Origin: Tamlana sp. I1
Lineage (GTDB): Bacteria; Bacteroidota; Bacteroidia; Flavobacteriales; Flavobacteriaceae
NCBI RefSeq assembly: GCF_015355625.1
Contig: NZ_JACLAF010000008.1
Location: 159,325 to 223,324, forward strand
Length of the DNA stretch: 64,000 nucleotides
Direction: 5' to 3'
Positions 24,243 to 33,732 of the stretch are shown piece by piece. Each line of letters starts with the position of its first letter. Within the stretch, counting starts at the first letter, position 1. Below the pieces are notes generated by a model. The model saw only the letters and a program-made list of their open reading frames with translations, searched no databases and had not been told where the DNA came from. The position numbers and the translations under genes were made by a program.

Positions 24243-25640
24243 TTGAATACTAAATATATTGATTTAATTAATCAAACTTTTGATTTCCCGCAAGAGGAAT
24301 TTAAAGTTGATAAAGGCGAATTGCATTTTCATGATATTGACCTCATGCAACTTACAAAACAGTACGGCGCACCTTTAAAATTCACCTACTTACCGCAAAT
24401 TTCTAACAATATTAATAAGGCGAAAAGTTGGTTTGCTAATGCGATTGAAAAGTACGATTACAAAGGCAAATACAATTATTGCTATTGTACAAAAAGCTCG
24501 CATTTTAAGCATGTTTTAGACGAGGCTTTGAAGAATGATATTCATATTGAAACCTCTTCGGCGTTTGATATTGATATTATTGAAAACCTTAAAGCCGAAG
24601 GTAAAATTACCGATGAAACCTTTGTAATTAGCAACGGTTTTAAGCGCGCACAATACATTACAAATATTGCACGATTAATTAATAACGGCCACAAAAATGC
24701 GATTCCGATTATTGATAATTACGAGGAAATTGATTTGCTTTCGCAAGAGATTACAGGCAAATTTAATGTGGGGATTCGAATTGCTTCGGAAGAGGAGCCT
24801 AAGTTCGAGTTTTATACCTCTAGATTAGGTATTGGTTATAAGAATATTGTGCCTTTTTACAAAAATCAAATCGCTAATAATGATAAAGTTGAGCTTAAAA
24901 TGCTACACTTTTTTATTAATACAGGCATTCGAGATAACGCGTATTATTGGAACGAATTACACAAATGTTTGAAGGTATACACAAGCCTGAAAAAGATTTG
25001 TCCGACTTTAAATAGTTTGAATATTGGAGGTGGTTTCCCGATAAAGGCGTCTTTAGGTTTCGATTTTGATTATGAATATATGGTTGATGAAATTGTAAAT
25101 CAAATTAAATTAACCTGTGATGCTGAAGGGGTAGAAGTGCCAAATATTTTTACCGAATTTGGAAGTTTTACCGTTGGCGAAAGTGGCGGCGCGATTTACG
25201 AAGTGCTTTACCAAAAACAACAAAACGATCGTGAGAAATGGAATATGATAAACTCATCGTTTATCACCACATTGCCAGATACTTGGGCTATAAATAAACG
25301 TTTTATTTTACTGCCATTAAACCGCTGGCAAGAAAGTTACGAGCGTGTGTTATTAGGTGGTTTAACCTGCGATAGTGACGATTATTACAATAGCGAGCAG
25401 CACATGAACGCGATTTATATGCCAAAATACAATAAAGATAAACCCTTATATATTGGCTTTTTTAATACAGGCGCTTACCAGGAAACCATTGGTGGTTTTG
25501 GTGGTTTGCAGCACTGCTTAATTCCGTCGCCAAAGCATGTTTTAATTAACAAAGATGCCGATGGAAATTTAACAACAACATTATTTAGTGAACAACAAAA
25601 AAGTGAAGACTTACTTAAAATTTTAGGTTATGAGCAATAA
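24243..25640 (+). CDS. speA: Arginine decarboxylase, biosynthetic PLP type (SpeA-like)
   Basis: 465 residues, fold III PLP decarboxylase making agmatine from arginine. The start is TTG at 24243; MNTKYIDLINQTFDFPQEEF agrees with the usual N-terminus. Visible blocks are YNYCYCTKSSHF, holding the PLP lysine, NIGGGFPIKAS for phosphate binding and LTCDSDDYY with the second-subunit cysteine and aspartate. It is shorter than the roughly 630-residue E. coli SpeA but typical of Bacteroidota forms. It overlaps speB by 11 bases and heads the polyamine operon. Confidence 0.92.
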   Translation: MNTKYIDLINQTFDFPQEEFKVDKGELHFHDIDLMQLTKQYGAPLKFTYLPQISNNINKAKSWFANAIEKYDYKGKYNYCYCTKSSHFKHVLDEALKNDIHIETSSAFDIDIIENLKAEGKITDETFVISNGFKRAQYITNIARLINNGHKNAIPIIDNYEEIDLLSQEITGKFNVGIRIASEEEPKFEFYTSRLGIGYKNIVPFYKNQIANNDKVELKMLHFFINTGIRDNAYYWNELHKCLKVYTSLKKICPTLNSLNIGGGFPIKASLGFDFDYEYMVDEIVNQIKLTCDAEGVEVPNIFTEFGSFTVGESGGAIYEVLYQKQQNDREKWNMINSSFITTLPDTWAINKRFILLPLNRWQESYERVLLGGLTCDSDDYYNSEQHMNAIYMPKYNKDKPLYIGFFNTGAYQETIGGFGGLQHCLIPSPKHVLINKDADGNLTTTLFSEQQKSEDLLKILGYEQ

Positions 25641-26568
25641 GACCTACGCTGGAATTCCAGAAGAATTTGGGAAATTAGAAACCGCAAAAATCGTTTTAAT
25701 TCCCGTGCCTTATGATGGTACAAGTACTTGGCAAAAAGGTGCCGATAAAGGCCCTGATGCGTTTTTAAATGCTTCGGAAAACATGGAGCTTTACGACATT
25801 GAAACGGGTACAGAAGTGTATCAGCAAGGTGTGTTTTTAGCAAATGCGGTAACCGAAAACAGCTCGCCAGAAGCCATGGTTGAAGCGGTACATCAAGCAA
25901 CTAAAAAATACATTAAGAAAAATAAATTTGTTACCATTTTTGGTGGCGAGCACTCAATTTCTATTGGTACCATTCGTGCTTTTAACGAGATGTACCCAAG
26001 TTTAACGGTGTTGCATATTGATGCCCATGCCGATTTACGTAAGGAATACGATGGCACAACTTGCAATCATGCTTGTGCGGTTTACGAAGCGAGCCAAACC
26101 ACGAATTTAATTCAGGTGGGAATCCGTTCGATGGACGTGATGGAAAAAACCGTTATGGATGAAGAGAAAACCTATTTCGCTCATGAAATGGCTGTTGATG
26201 ATACGTGGATGGATTCGGCTATCGATCAAATGACCGATAATGTATTTATCACCTTCGATTTAGATGCCTTCGACCCATCGATTATGCCAAGCACAGGCAC
26301 CCCAGAACCAGGCGGTTTACTGTGGTACGAAACTTTAGATTTCTTAAAACAAGTGTTTGCCGAGAAAAATGTAGTAGGCTTTGATATTGTTGAACTGTGT
26401 CCGAATAAAAAGGAGAAGTCATCAGATTTCCTAGCAGCAAAATTGTATTATAAAATGTTAAGTTATAAATTTATGGACGAAGCCATAGATGACGATTACG
26501 ATAATGCCTTCGATAATTCAAAACAAAAAAATAACGCATCAAAATTTACTGAAGACGATGAGTACTAA
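25630..26568 (+). CDS. speB: Agmatinase (SpeB)
   Basis: 312-residue ureohydrolase converting agmatine to putrescine and urea. The two manganese-binding blocks are complete: GGEHSIS, HIDAHADLR and FDLDAFDPS. It begins inside the end of speA and ends inside the start of the deoxyhypusine-synthase-like gene (11-base overlaps), so the three proteins are made together. Arginine to putrescine is thus encoded by speA and speB. Confidence 0.94.
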   Translation: MSNKTYAGIPEEFGKLETAKIVLIPVPYDGTSTWQKGADKGPDAFLNASENMELYDIETGTEVYQQGVFLANAVTENSSPEAMVEAVHQATKKYIKKNKFVTIFGGEHSISIGTIRAFNEMYPSLTVLHIDAHADLRKEYDGTTCNHACAVYEASQTTNLIQVGIRSMDVMEKTVMDEEKTYFAHEMAVDDTWMDSAIDQMTDNVFITFDLDAFDPSIMPSTGTPEPGGLLWYETLDFLKQVFAEKNVVGFDIVELCPNKKEKSSDFLAAKLYYKMLSYKFMDEAIDDDYDNAFDNSKQKNNASKFTEDDEY

Positions 26569-27532
26569 AGGACCAATTTCGCAATTTATAGAAAAACATT
26601 ATTTACATTTTAATGCTGCTGCCTTAGTAGACGCTGCAAAGGGTTACGAGGCACAGTTAGAATCTGGAGCTAAAATGTTAGTGTCGCTTGCGGGTGCGAT
26701 GAGTACCGCCGAATTAGGTAAAAGTTTTGCCGAAATGATTCGTCAAGATAAAGTGCAAATTATTTCTTGTACAGGGGCAAACCTTGAAGAGGATATCATG
26801 AATTTGGTAGCACACTCACACTATAAACGTGTGCCAAACTACCGCGATTTAACCCCTCAAGAAGAGTGGGATTTGTTAGAAAAAGGCCTAAATCGTGTAA
26901 CCGATACCTGTATCCCAGAACATGAAGCGTTTAGACGTTTGCAAAGTCATATTGTTGAAATTTGGAAAGAAGCTGAAGCGAAAGGCGAACGCTATTTACC
27001 ACATGAATTCATGTACAAAATGTTATTGTCTGGCGTTTTAGAACAATACTACGAAATCGATTTAAAAGATTCTTGGATGTACGCTGCCGCGGAAAAAAAC
27101 TTGCCAATTGTTTGCCCAGGATGGGAAGACAGTACTATGGGGAATATTTTTGCAAGCTACGTTTTAAAAGGCGAGTTGAAAGCAAGCACCATGAAATCTG
27201 GAATTGAATACATGACCTTTTTAGCCGATTGGTACACCGATAATTCTGAAAATGGTATTGGTTTCTTCCAAATTGGCGGTGGTATTGCTGGCGATTTCCC
27301 AATTTGTGTAGTGCCAATGCTATATCAAGATATGGAGCGCACCGATACACCATTCTGGAGCTATTTTTGCCAAATAAGCGATTCTACAACCAGTTACGGG
27401 TCGTATTCTGGAGCGGTGCCAAACGAAAAAATCACATGGGGAAAATTGGATATTAACACACCAAAATTCATCATAGAAAGTGATGCGACTATCGTTGCAC
27501 CGTTAATTTTCGCCTACCTTTTAGGGCAATAG
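26558..27532 (+). CDS. Deoxyhypusine synthase-like aminobutyltransferase
   Basis: 324 residues from the ATG at 26558; an upstream in-frame ATG at 26489 lies well inside speB. The deoxyhypusine synthase pattern is clear: LVSLAGAMSTAELGK, SCTGANLEED, GGGIAGDFPICVVP and, near the end, ITWGKLDI with the lysine that carries the butyl imine, then SDATIVAPL. Bacteria lack eIF5A, so such proteins are thought to act on free polyamines. Beside speA and speB, a role in making sym-homospermidine, a common flavobacterial polyamine, is plausible but inferred. Confidence 0.9.
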   Translation: MSTKGPISQFIEKHYLHFNAAALVDAAKGYEAQLESGAKMLVSLAGAMSTAELGKSFAEMIRQDKVQIISCTGANLEEDIMNLVAHSHYKRVPNYRDLTPQEEWDLLEKGLNRVTDTCIPEHEAFRRLQSHIVEIWKEAEAKGERYLPHEFMYKMLLSGVLEQYYEIDLKDSWMYAAAEKNLPIVCPGWEDSTMGNIFASYVLKGELKASTMKSGIEYMTFLADWYTDNSENGIGFFQIGGGIAGDFPICVVPMLYQDMERTDTPFWSYFCQISDSTTSYGSYSGAVPNEKITWGKLDINTPKFIIESDATIVAPLIFAYLLGQ

Positions 27533-27534
27533 CG

Positions 27535-29061
27535 ATGGACTCAAAAAAAATTGAAAATATAGAACTTAAGTACCTAACTGTTGATGACTTTGAGGAATTA
27601 AAAGCAGCGACTTTAGAGTCGTATGCTGGTGTGCTTAATTCATATTGGAAAAAACATCACATACAAGATTTAACCACCATGTTCCCAGAGGGACAGGTGG
27701 TTATTAAAATTGATGGTGATATTGCCGGCTGCGCATTATCGTTAATCGTAGATTACGATAGTATTGATGACGAGCATACTTATGAAGATATTATTGGTGG
27801 CGAATCCTTTAAAAATCATAATGCCGACGGCGATGTTTTATACGGCATCGACGTTTTTATAAAGCCGGAATACAGAGGTTTACGCTTAGGACGCCGTTTG
27901 TATGATTATAGAAAGGAAGTTTGTGAAAATTTAAACTTAAAAAGTATTGTTTTTGGTGGTAGAATGCCAAATTACCATAAGCATAAAGATTTAACACCTA
28001 AAGAATATATTGAAAAAGTAAAACGTAAAGAAATTCATGATCCTGTTTTAAATTTTCAAATTTCTAACGATTTTCATCCGGTTCGTGTTTTAAAAAACTA
28101 TTTAGAAGGCGATACGGCATCGAACGAGTACGCTGTTTTAATGGAATGGGATAATATTTCATATACCAAACCTAACAAGAAAGCGAGTACTGTTAAAACC
28201 GTTGTGCGATTAGGTTTAATCCAGTGGCAAATGCGTCCGTATAAAGGATTGGAAGACTTAATGGAGCAAGTGGAATATTTTATTGATAGCGTTGCTGCTT
28301 ATCGATCGGATTTTGCCGTGCTTCCCGAGTTTTTTAATGCGCCTTTAATGGCTGCGTTTAACCATATGCATGAACCCGATGCCATTAGAGAGCTGGCCAA
28401 ATTTACCGAAACCATTGTAAATCAGCTTAAACAGTTGTCCATTTCTTATAACATCAATATCATTTCAGGGTCTATGCCCGAATTGGTAGACGATAAGTTA
28501 TATAATGTGGGGTATTTGTGCAGACGAGATGGTAGTGTAGAACGTTACGAGAAAATACATGTAACGCCAGACGAAGCTAAAGTTTGGGGGATGCAACGTG
28601 GTAACAAACTGCAAACTTTTGAAACCGATTGTGGTAAAATTGGCATCTTAATTTGTTACGATTCGGAATTTCCAGAATTGTCACGTTTGTTAGCCGACGA
28701 AGGCATGGATATTTTATTTATCCCCTTTTTAACCGATACCCAAAATGGCTATTCTCGTGTGCGTTTATGCGCGCAAGCTCGCGCCATTGAAAACGAATGT
28801 TATGTGGCGATTTCGGGAAGCGTTGGTAATTTACCAAATGTGAATAATATGGATATTCAATATGCGCAATCGGCCGTATTTACACCTTGCGATTTTTCAT
28901 TTCCTAGTAACGGTATTAAGGCGGAAGCCACGACCAATACAGAAATGATTTTAGTTGCCGATGTCGATTTAAGTTTATTAAGAGAACTGCATTCCTTTGG
29001 AGCAGTTAAAAATTTAAAGGATAGACGAAAAGATTTTTACGATGTAATTCGTGTAAAATAA
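27535..29061 (+). CDS. GNAT acetyltransferase-nitrilase fusion protein
   Basis: 508 residues in two domains. Residues 1 to about 215 are a GNAT N-acetyltransferase with the acetyl-CoA loop YRGLRLGRRLYDY. Residues about 225-508 are a carbon-nitrogen hydrolase with the Glu-Lys-Cys triad in LPEFFNAP, RYEKIHVTP and ILICYDSEFPE. It starts 2 bases after the deoxyhypusine-synthase-like gene, so it belongs to the polyamine operon. N-carbamoylputrescine amidase is a relative, but here SpeB already makes putrescine, so the pair of activities may modify or recycle an acetylated polyamine. Substrate unproven. Confidence 0.9.
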   Translation: MDSKKIENIELKYLTVDDFEELKAATLESYAGVLNSYWKKHHIQDLTTMFPEGQVVIKIDGDIAGCALSLIVDYDSIDDEHTYEDIIGGESFKNHNADGDVLYGIDVFIKPEYRGLRLGRRLYDYRKEVCENLNLKSIVFGGRMPNYHKHKDLTPKEYIEKVKRKEIHDPVLNFQISNDFHPVRVLKNYLEGDTASNEYAVLMEWDNISYTKPNKKASTVKTVVRLGLIQWQMRPYKGLEDLMEQVEYFIDSVAAYRSDFAVLPEFFNAPLMAAFNHMHEPDAIRELAKFTETIVNQLKQLSISYNINIISGSMPELVDDKLYNVGYLCRRDGSVERYEKIHVTPDEAKVWGMQRGNKLQTFETDCGKIGILICYDSEFPELSRLLADEGMDILFIPFLTDTQNGYSRVRLCAQARAIENECYVAISGSVGNLPNVNNMDIQYAQSAVFTPCDFSFPSNGIKAEATTNTEMILVADVDLSLLRELHSFGAVKNLKDRRKDFYDVIRVK

Positions 29062-29105
29062 TCATAAATAAGTATATTTAACTTGTAACAATTTACCCTA
29101 AAAAA

Positions 29106-29429
29106 ATGAAAAATAGAAATGATAATTTAAAACGGGTTATCGTAGATTTCAAAAAATTAACGCCTGAGATTCTATCTCTTTTAGTTGAAAAATATCCTGA
29201 TGGTTATGATGACGATCAAATTATTTCTTTTAGAAATCAGCATAATGAAATCATCGAGGCGGTAGAGGTAACGACTCATGATACTAAATATTTAGTAAAA
29301 GTTAGTACCAAATTAGCTTTAACTATGGAGAATTATGATGAGGATGATTACGAAGATTTTGATAGCAATGATCCAGATGCTGTGCAAGAACCAGATCTTG
29401 CAGAAGACGAAGACGACGATAACGATTAA
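29106..29429 (+). CDS. Conserved acidic hypothetical protein
   Basis: 107 residues: a folded N-terminal part (about 1-75; KRVIVDFKKLTPEILSLLVE) and a strongly acidic tail of aspartate and glutamate with no membrane or signal sequence. Flavobacterial relatives are sometimes called DNA primase without support. It lies 44 bases after the polyamine operon and 14 bases before another small protein, so the two are likely co-expressed. Confidence 0.75.
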   Translation: MKNRNDNLKRVIVDFKKLTPEILSLLVEKYPDGYDDDQIISFRNQHNEIIEAVEVTTHDTKYLVKVSTKLALTMENYDEDDYEDFDSNDPDAVQEPDLAEDEDDDND

Positions 29430-29443
29430 TTTACTTTATTACT

Positions 29444-29665
29444 ATGAGAACTGCCGCTTTTAAATCTTACAAAAACGGTTACTACACGTTTTGGTTTGAA
29501 AATGGAGAGGAGCTTGCATTTGAAGAAGTGCACCCTCGTGTATTGAAACAATTCGATTTAAAAAACGATAAAACCCTTATCGATAAAGATTTCAGAATCA
29601 CTTTTGTTGAAGATGAAGATGGTGACGATGTTATTTATCGTGTAGAGAGTTTAAAATCCCTTTAA
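29444..29665 (+). CDS. Small conserved hypothetical protein
   Basis: 73 residues, beta-rich (SYKNGYYTFWFENGEELAFE) and acidic, without membrane segments. The text suggests a small barrel or SH3-like fold. Its order between the acidic protein and the RMD1-type gene seems to form a small transcription unit. Function unknown. Confidence 0.75.
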   Translation: MRTAAFKSYKNGYYTFWFENGEELAFEEVHPRVLKQFDLKNDKTLIDKDFRITFVEDEDGDDVIYRVESLKSL

Positions 29666-29684
29666 CCTTAGGTTATAATATAGA

Positions 29685-30464
29685 ATGTACTCCGTAGTTG
29701 CTTATCAAGTGGCTAGTGCTATCAACATAAAAACTAGTAAACAAGAGTTGCCGTGGCAGCTCTTGTTTCAAGATAGCGATGAGCTTTATTATAAATGCTC
29801 AGATCAAAAATTCATTTACATTTTTCAGTATGGCATGGTTAGTTTTTTTAACATGACGGCCATCGAAATTGAAACAGCTTTAAGTAGAATTAAGCCCGTT
29901 TGCGATCATTATTTTTCCGAACAACTTTCCGAAACTGTTGAAATCATCATCAAACCAAACACCCTAAAAGTGCAGTTTGATCATGTGATTTTACCCGAAA
30001 TTGACGAAGAAATGATTCGTTTGGTTATGCTGAATACTTCCCAGTCGGTTGCTTTAAGTCGTTTTTCTGAAATTACTGAGGAATTATTAGTTGAAACCCA
30101 TAAACACACTTCGTTTTTAGAACAAAAGGGGAAGTTGGATATTTCTGGGAATAAGTTGAAGCGTTTTATTGGAAGGGTTTTAAACATAAAAAACAAGATT
30201 TCTGAAAATTTATACATTTTCGATTCCCCTGAAATAACTTGGGAAAACGAACAGTTAAATCGACTAAATCAAGACCTAAAACGCACCTTCGATTTAAAAG
30301 ACCGCTACCGTTTAATTCATGATCGCATTGAAATTATTAAAGAGAATTTAGAGCTTTTTAAAGACATCATGGATCATAAAGAAAGCAGTCGTTTAGAATG
30401 GATTATTATCATTCTTATTGTTATTGAAGTGATTGATATGTTTATTGTAAAGCTGTTTTCTTAG
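29685..30464 (+). CDS. RMD1/DUF155 family protein with C-terminal membrane anchor
   Basis: 259 residues. The DUF155 signature region FIYIFQYGMVSFFNMTAIEI lies at about residues 44-63. A long helical region leads to the family-typical tail DRIEIIKENLELFKDIMDHK, then a single membrane helix (WIIIILIVIEVIDMFIV). Yeast relatives are mitochondrial or sporulation-linked; bacterial function is unknown. A terminator-like hairpin lies about 40 bases downstream. Confidence 0.88.
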   Translation: MYSVVAYQVASAINIKTSKQELPWQLLFQDSDELYYKCSDQKFIYIFQYGMVSFFNMTAIEIETALSRIKPVCDHYFSEQLSETVEIIIKPNTLKVQFDHVILPEIDEEMIRLVMLNTSQSVALSRFSEITEELLVETHKHTSFLEQKGKLDISGNKLKRFIGRVLNIKNKISENLYIFDSPEITWENEQLNRLNQDLKRTFDLKDRYRLIHDRIEIIKENLELFKDIMDHKESSRLEWIIIILIVIEVIDMFIVKLFS

Positions 30465-30487
30465 TTTGAAAAGATTTTAAAAAACGT

Positions 30488-31975
30488 TTATAAAACTTGT
30501 ATTGGGCTTCCTTTTTTGGAAGCTTTTTTTATGAAAACTTCCCAAATAAAAACGCCGTAAACCACGGTGTACTCCAAAGCAATAATCCACAAATTCTCAG
30601 ACTTATTGGCCTGGTTTGGGTTTAAATAGGCTAAATAACTCAGAATAATCATAAAACTCCAAACCAGGGGGAATTTATATTTCGTAAAAACAGACAAAAT
30701 TAAAAGTGTTGCCACATACCACGGATGCACGGTGGTTGCTGTAAAATAGTAAAAAGATAACACCATTAACATGGCCGTTATGAGCTGAACGGTACTTTTG
30801 TTTTTTCTGAAAAAGCTCAGCATCAACACAAATAAAAACACGGTAATGGCAATGCCTTTTCCTATAACAGCAATTTCATTATACCCCCGAAAGGAATAGC
30901 CAATTGCTCTAGCGATATAGTAAATACTAGCATTAAATTCAAAGTTCTGAAACCATAATGCCACGGTTTTCGAGTAATTGTTTACAAATTCCGAACTATA
31001 AAAAGGTGCAAACAATACAAGTGTACAAATACCAATAATGGTATAAAACCCAACTAATTTTGATAGCCCTTTTAATTTGTCATTACGAGGCGTGTGCGAC
31101 GTGGCAATCTCATTGTTATACGATAGGTCATGCTGAACTTGTTTCAGTATCACATTATCATTTTCTTTCGACATTTCATTTCGTTTCACAAACCACTGAA
31201 AAAACAAAGGCAGAAAAATTAAAGGCATCAGTTTTACCGAAATCGACAAGGCAAAAACCACGGCTGCCCATTGCCATTTGCCTTGATTTAATAAGTACAA
31301 ACTCCAAATCAGGAAGAAAATCATAACCCCTTCAAAATGTAAATTTCCAGTAAGTTCGATAATGATAAACGGATTTAAAACATACCAAAAAATGTGGTAT
31401 TCAGGGAGTTTTAATTGCTGAAGAAGTTTTTTTCCGAAGTGGAGGGTACCAAAATCCGCAGCAATAATAAGTAAGCGCATCACTAGAACCGAACCTAAAA
31501 TACTTTTACTTGCAAAAAGTGCTGCAATAGCAAAACATAACTGGTTTATTGAAGGATAATTGGTGAAGTGACTGGCGTTTAAGGTTCCCATGCCTGCACG
31601 AAGTTCTTGGGCTTGAGCGACAGGAAATTGATTCTGACTAATAAATGATTCTACTGTGTTTAAATAGGGGTTAAAACCTTCTAAAATAATGCGCCCGTCC
31701 CAAATAAAACGGTAAAAATCTTGTGATAAATTGGGAATGGCTAAAATGAAAACCGCTCGAAAACCAAAGGCTAAATAGCTTAAAGCTTTTATATTGGTTT
31801 TTAAAATTTGAACCAATTTATAAAAGAAAAAGAATAGTGCTGAATAGAGCGAAATCAGTTTTATATAATCGGTTCGTACCAAATTATAAGCAAAGACCCA
31901 ATAAAATAACAGACAAGAAACCATTAATAGTAAAGCGGTTTTGTTCTGTTTAAAAAGGGCGGGGTTTAAAAGCAT
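30488..31975 (-). CDS. Membrane glycosyltransferase (GT-C/mannosyltransferase-like) with repeat-derived loop
   Basis: 495 residues with about twelve hydrophobic segments. The first loop has NLSQDFYRFIWDGRIILEG, typical of GT-C lipid-linked sugar transferases (the D in the first outside loop), and HPWY occurs near the C-terminus. At about residues 275-299, in a cytoplasmic loop after FLPLFFQWFVKRNEM, it carries VILKQVQHDLS and EIATSHTPRNDK, peptides encoded by dispersed intergenic repeats (31079-31153). The frame is kept. It probably works with the two GT2 genes upstream in polyprenol-linked sugar transfer. Confidence 0.8.
   Translation of the reverse strand: MLLNPALFKQNKTALLLMVSCLLFYWVFAYNLVRTDYIKLISLYSALFFFFYKLVQILKTNIKALSYLAFGFRAVFILAIPNLSQDFYRFIWDGRIILEGFNPYLNTVESFISQNQFPVAQAQELRAGMGTLNASHFTNYPSINQLCFAIAALFASKSILGSVLVMRLLIIAADFGTLHFGKKLLQQLKLPEYHIFWYVLNPFIIIELTGNLHFEGVMIFFLIWSLYLLNQGKWQWAAVVFALSISVKLMPLIFLPLFFQWFVKRNEMSKENDNVILKQVQHDLSYNNEIATSHTPRNDKLKGLSKLVGFYTIIGICTLVLFAPFYSSEFVNNYSKTVALWFQNFEFNASIYYIARAIGYSFRGYNEIAVIGKGIAITVFLFVLMLSFFRKNKSTVQLITAMLMVLSFYYFTATTVHPWYVATLLILSVFTKYKFPLVWSFMIILSYLAYLNPNQANKSENLWIIALEYTVVYGVFIWEVFIKKASKKGSPIQVL
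30506..30530 (+). terminator. Terminator for the RMD1-like gene
   Basis: Stem gcttcc / ggaagc with a T6 loop and a following T7 run on the plus strand. It overlaps the last codons of the convergent minus-strand gene. Confidence 0.6.
31079..31153 (-). repeat. Two dispersed palindromic repeat units inside a coding region
   Basis: On the plus strand one unit runs 31079-31112 (gtcattacgagg ... gtggcaatctc) and the second 31127-31153 (gtcatgctgaacttg ... cagtatca). Both are well-known intergenic repeat types in Bacteroidota. In the gene's frame they give VILKQVQHD and EIATSHTPRNDK. Confidence 0.65.
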
Positions 31976-32059
31976 GTGTAAATATAATATTATTTATCAT
32001 GCGTAATTAGAGGGGTTGATTTGAAATCAAGTTGATTATTCGTATTGGACCGAAAAACT

Positions 32060-32196
32060 GCGTTAGCGATTGAAGCGGCATCCTTTTTAAAAGAGGCTGT
32101 TAAAAAAGATGGCTGGAAAACTAAAAACGTTCAGTTTGCCTGGATGATGTATTTGTAACCAAGACTTTTAAAAAGATATAGTGGAAAGCGCGACCC
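32060..32196 (+). ncRNA. Second, degenerate copy of the structured repeat element
   Basis: The 5' part (gcgattgaagcggcatccttttt, about 32069-32091 in two segments) and the 3' part (aaaaagatatagtggaaagc then gcgaccc) resemble the halves of the element at 23748-23895, and gggtaacgcccaaaatat at 32222 recalls gggtaacccccaaaatat at 23881. An open stretch here also reads like a C-terminal protein fragment (FLKEAVKKDGWKTKNVQ), so the two readings compete. Confidence 0.3.
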
Positions 32197-32238
32197 AAAA
32201 TCCTAAACACAGTTGAAGGACGGGTAACGCCCAAAATA

Positions 32239-33732
32239 TTAAACTTTAGATGCTAACGATTTAAAAAACACATAGCCAAAACCAGTGAAAAGCATAAGAT
32301 GGAAAGGGAATAATCCGAAATCGCCACCTTGATTTCCAACAACAAATGCGCTATACATTCCGAAGCCAAAATACAGCATTAATAAACCTTCAAAAATAAC
32401 ATTTATAGATAGGTTTTTCTTCATGTATTTATTGTTCTTAAAATTGTCTTTGTATTTGCTTAAATTGAATTTTGGTGTGCGTACAAATTCAGATTTTTTG
32501 CCCAAATGTCCTTCTAAAACCGCAATAGAGTTGTGTAGTGAAAAGCCCATGGCTATTGAGAAAAACACAAAAAACATACCAATATATCGCATGAAGTTTT
32601 TAAATCCGCTGCCGTAAATGTTTTTATACATAAACCAATAGCAGATAAAAAAGATCACGGTGCTCATCACGAAGAAACTCATGATGTAAAAGTAGGGTCT
32701 TAAATGCGCGTATTCGTTTTTTATATACAGCATTGGAATACTTAAAATACCCACTATAAGCACGTTTAAAAACATGGTACTGTTAAGTAAATGCAGTAAG
32801 CCGTGTACTTTTGTTTTTGGTGATATGTTAGCGTTTTTAACAACAGGACCAAGCATTTTTCTGAAATTTTCTGCACCACCTTTATTCCAACGAAATTGCT
32901 GTGAACGTGCAGCACTAATAACGATAGGAAGTTCGGCAGGAGTTTCAACATCTTCTAAATATTTGAATTTCCAGTTTTTTAATTGGGCACGGTAGCTTAA
33001 ATCTAAATCTTCGGTAAGGGTGTCGCCTTCCCAGTTTCCTGCATCCATAATACAGGTTTTGCGCCATAAGCCTGCAGTACCATTAAAATTGATAAAATGG
33101 CCTTTGCTGTTTCTTCCTACTTGCTCTAAAGTAAAATGGGCATCAAGCGCAAAGGCTTGAATTTTAGTAAGAATGGAATAATTTCTATTAATATGGCCCC
33201 AACGGGTTTGCACCACGCCAATGGCTTCGTCTTTAAAAAACGGAACGGTGCGTTTTAACCAGTCTTTTTGAGGTAAGAAATCGGAGTCGAAAATAGCGAT
33301 AATTTCCCCTTTTGCAATTTCTAAACCTGCTTTTAAAGCGCCTGCTTTAAAGCCTTTACGGTCGGTTCTTGTAATGTGAATAATGTCGATTCCCGTAGAA
33401 GCTTGAAGTTTTTCAATTTGTGCTTTTGTGGTTTCTACAGTCTCATCGGTTGAATCGTCTAAAACCTGAATTTCAAGTTTGTTTTTAGGGTATTCAAGTT
33501 CAACAATATTATCCAATAAGCGTTCCATAACATACATTTCGTTGTACACAGGAAGCTGTATGGTTATAAAAGGGACTTCGTCTGGATTTGATAAATCCAA
33601 TTGCGGCGAAACATCATCCTTCTTTTTTGAAGATAAATAATTAAAAAGTAAGTTAAGTTGCGCTAAAGCATACATGAAAATAAGCAAAAGCGAAATACTG
33701 TAAATAACTATTATTGTGGTTTCTAGAATCAT
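32239..33732 (-). CDS. GT2 family processive-type glycosyltransferase (cellulose synthase-like)
   Basis: 497 residues. One N-terminal membrane helix is followed by a GT2 catalytic domain (about 40-300) with FITIQLPVYNE, DSTDET, the DSD metal motif in AIFDSDFLP, the TEDLDLSYR block and QQFRW, the Q-x-x-R-W motif of processive transferases. Four or five membrane helices follow. Flavobacterial members make unidentified polysaccharides or glycolipids. Its ATG overlaps the stop of the upstream GT2 gene. Confidence 0.9.
   Translation of the reverse strand: MILETTIIVIYSISLLLIFMYALAQLNLLFNYLSSKKKDDVSPQLDLSNPDEVPFITIQLPVYNEMYVMERLLDNIVELEYPKNKLEIQVLDDSTDETVETTKAQIEKLQASTGIDIIHITRTDRKGFKAGALKAGLEIAKGEIIAIFDSDFLPQKDWLKRTVPFFKDEAIGVVQTRWGHINRNYSILTKIQAFALDAHFTLEQVGRNSKGHFINFNGTAGLWRKTCIMDAGNWEGDTLTEDLDLSYRAQLKNWKFKYLEDVETPAELPIVISAARSQQFRWNKGGAENFRKMLGPVVKNANISPKTKVHGLLHLLNSTMFLNVLIVGILSIPMLYIKNEYAHLRPYFYIMSFFVMSTVIFFICYWFMYKNIYGSGFKNFMRYIGMFFVFFSIAMGFSLHNSIAVLEGHLGKKSEFVRTPKFNLSKYKDNFKNNKYMKKNLSINVIFEGLLMLYFGFGMYSAFVVGNQGGDFGLFPFHLMLFTGFGYVFFKSLASKV

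Noticed and set aside
25628..25900. Minus-strand 90-codon frame in speB
   Set aside because: Shadow of the agmatinase coding sequence.
32040..32158. Protein-like fragment LDRKTALAIEAASFLKEAVK and following codons
   Set aside because: There is no start codon and the same bases match the structured repeat element, so I did not list a gene; a 3' gene remnant remains possible.
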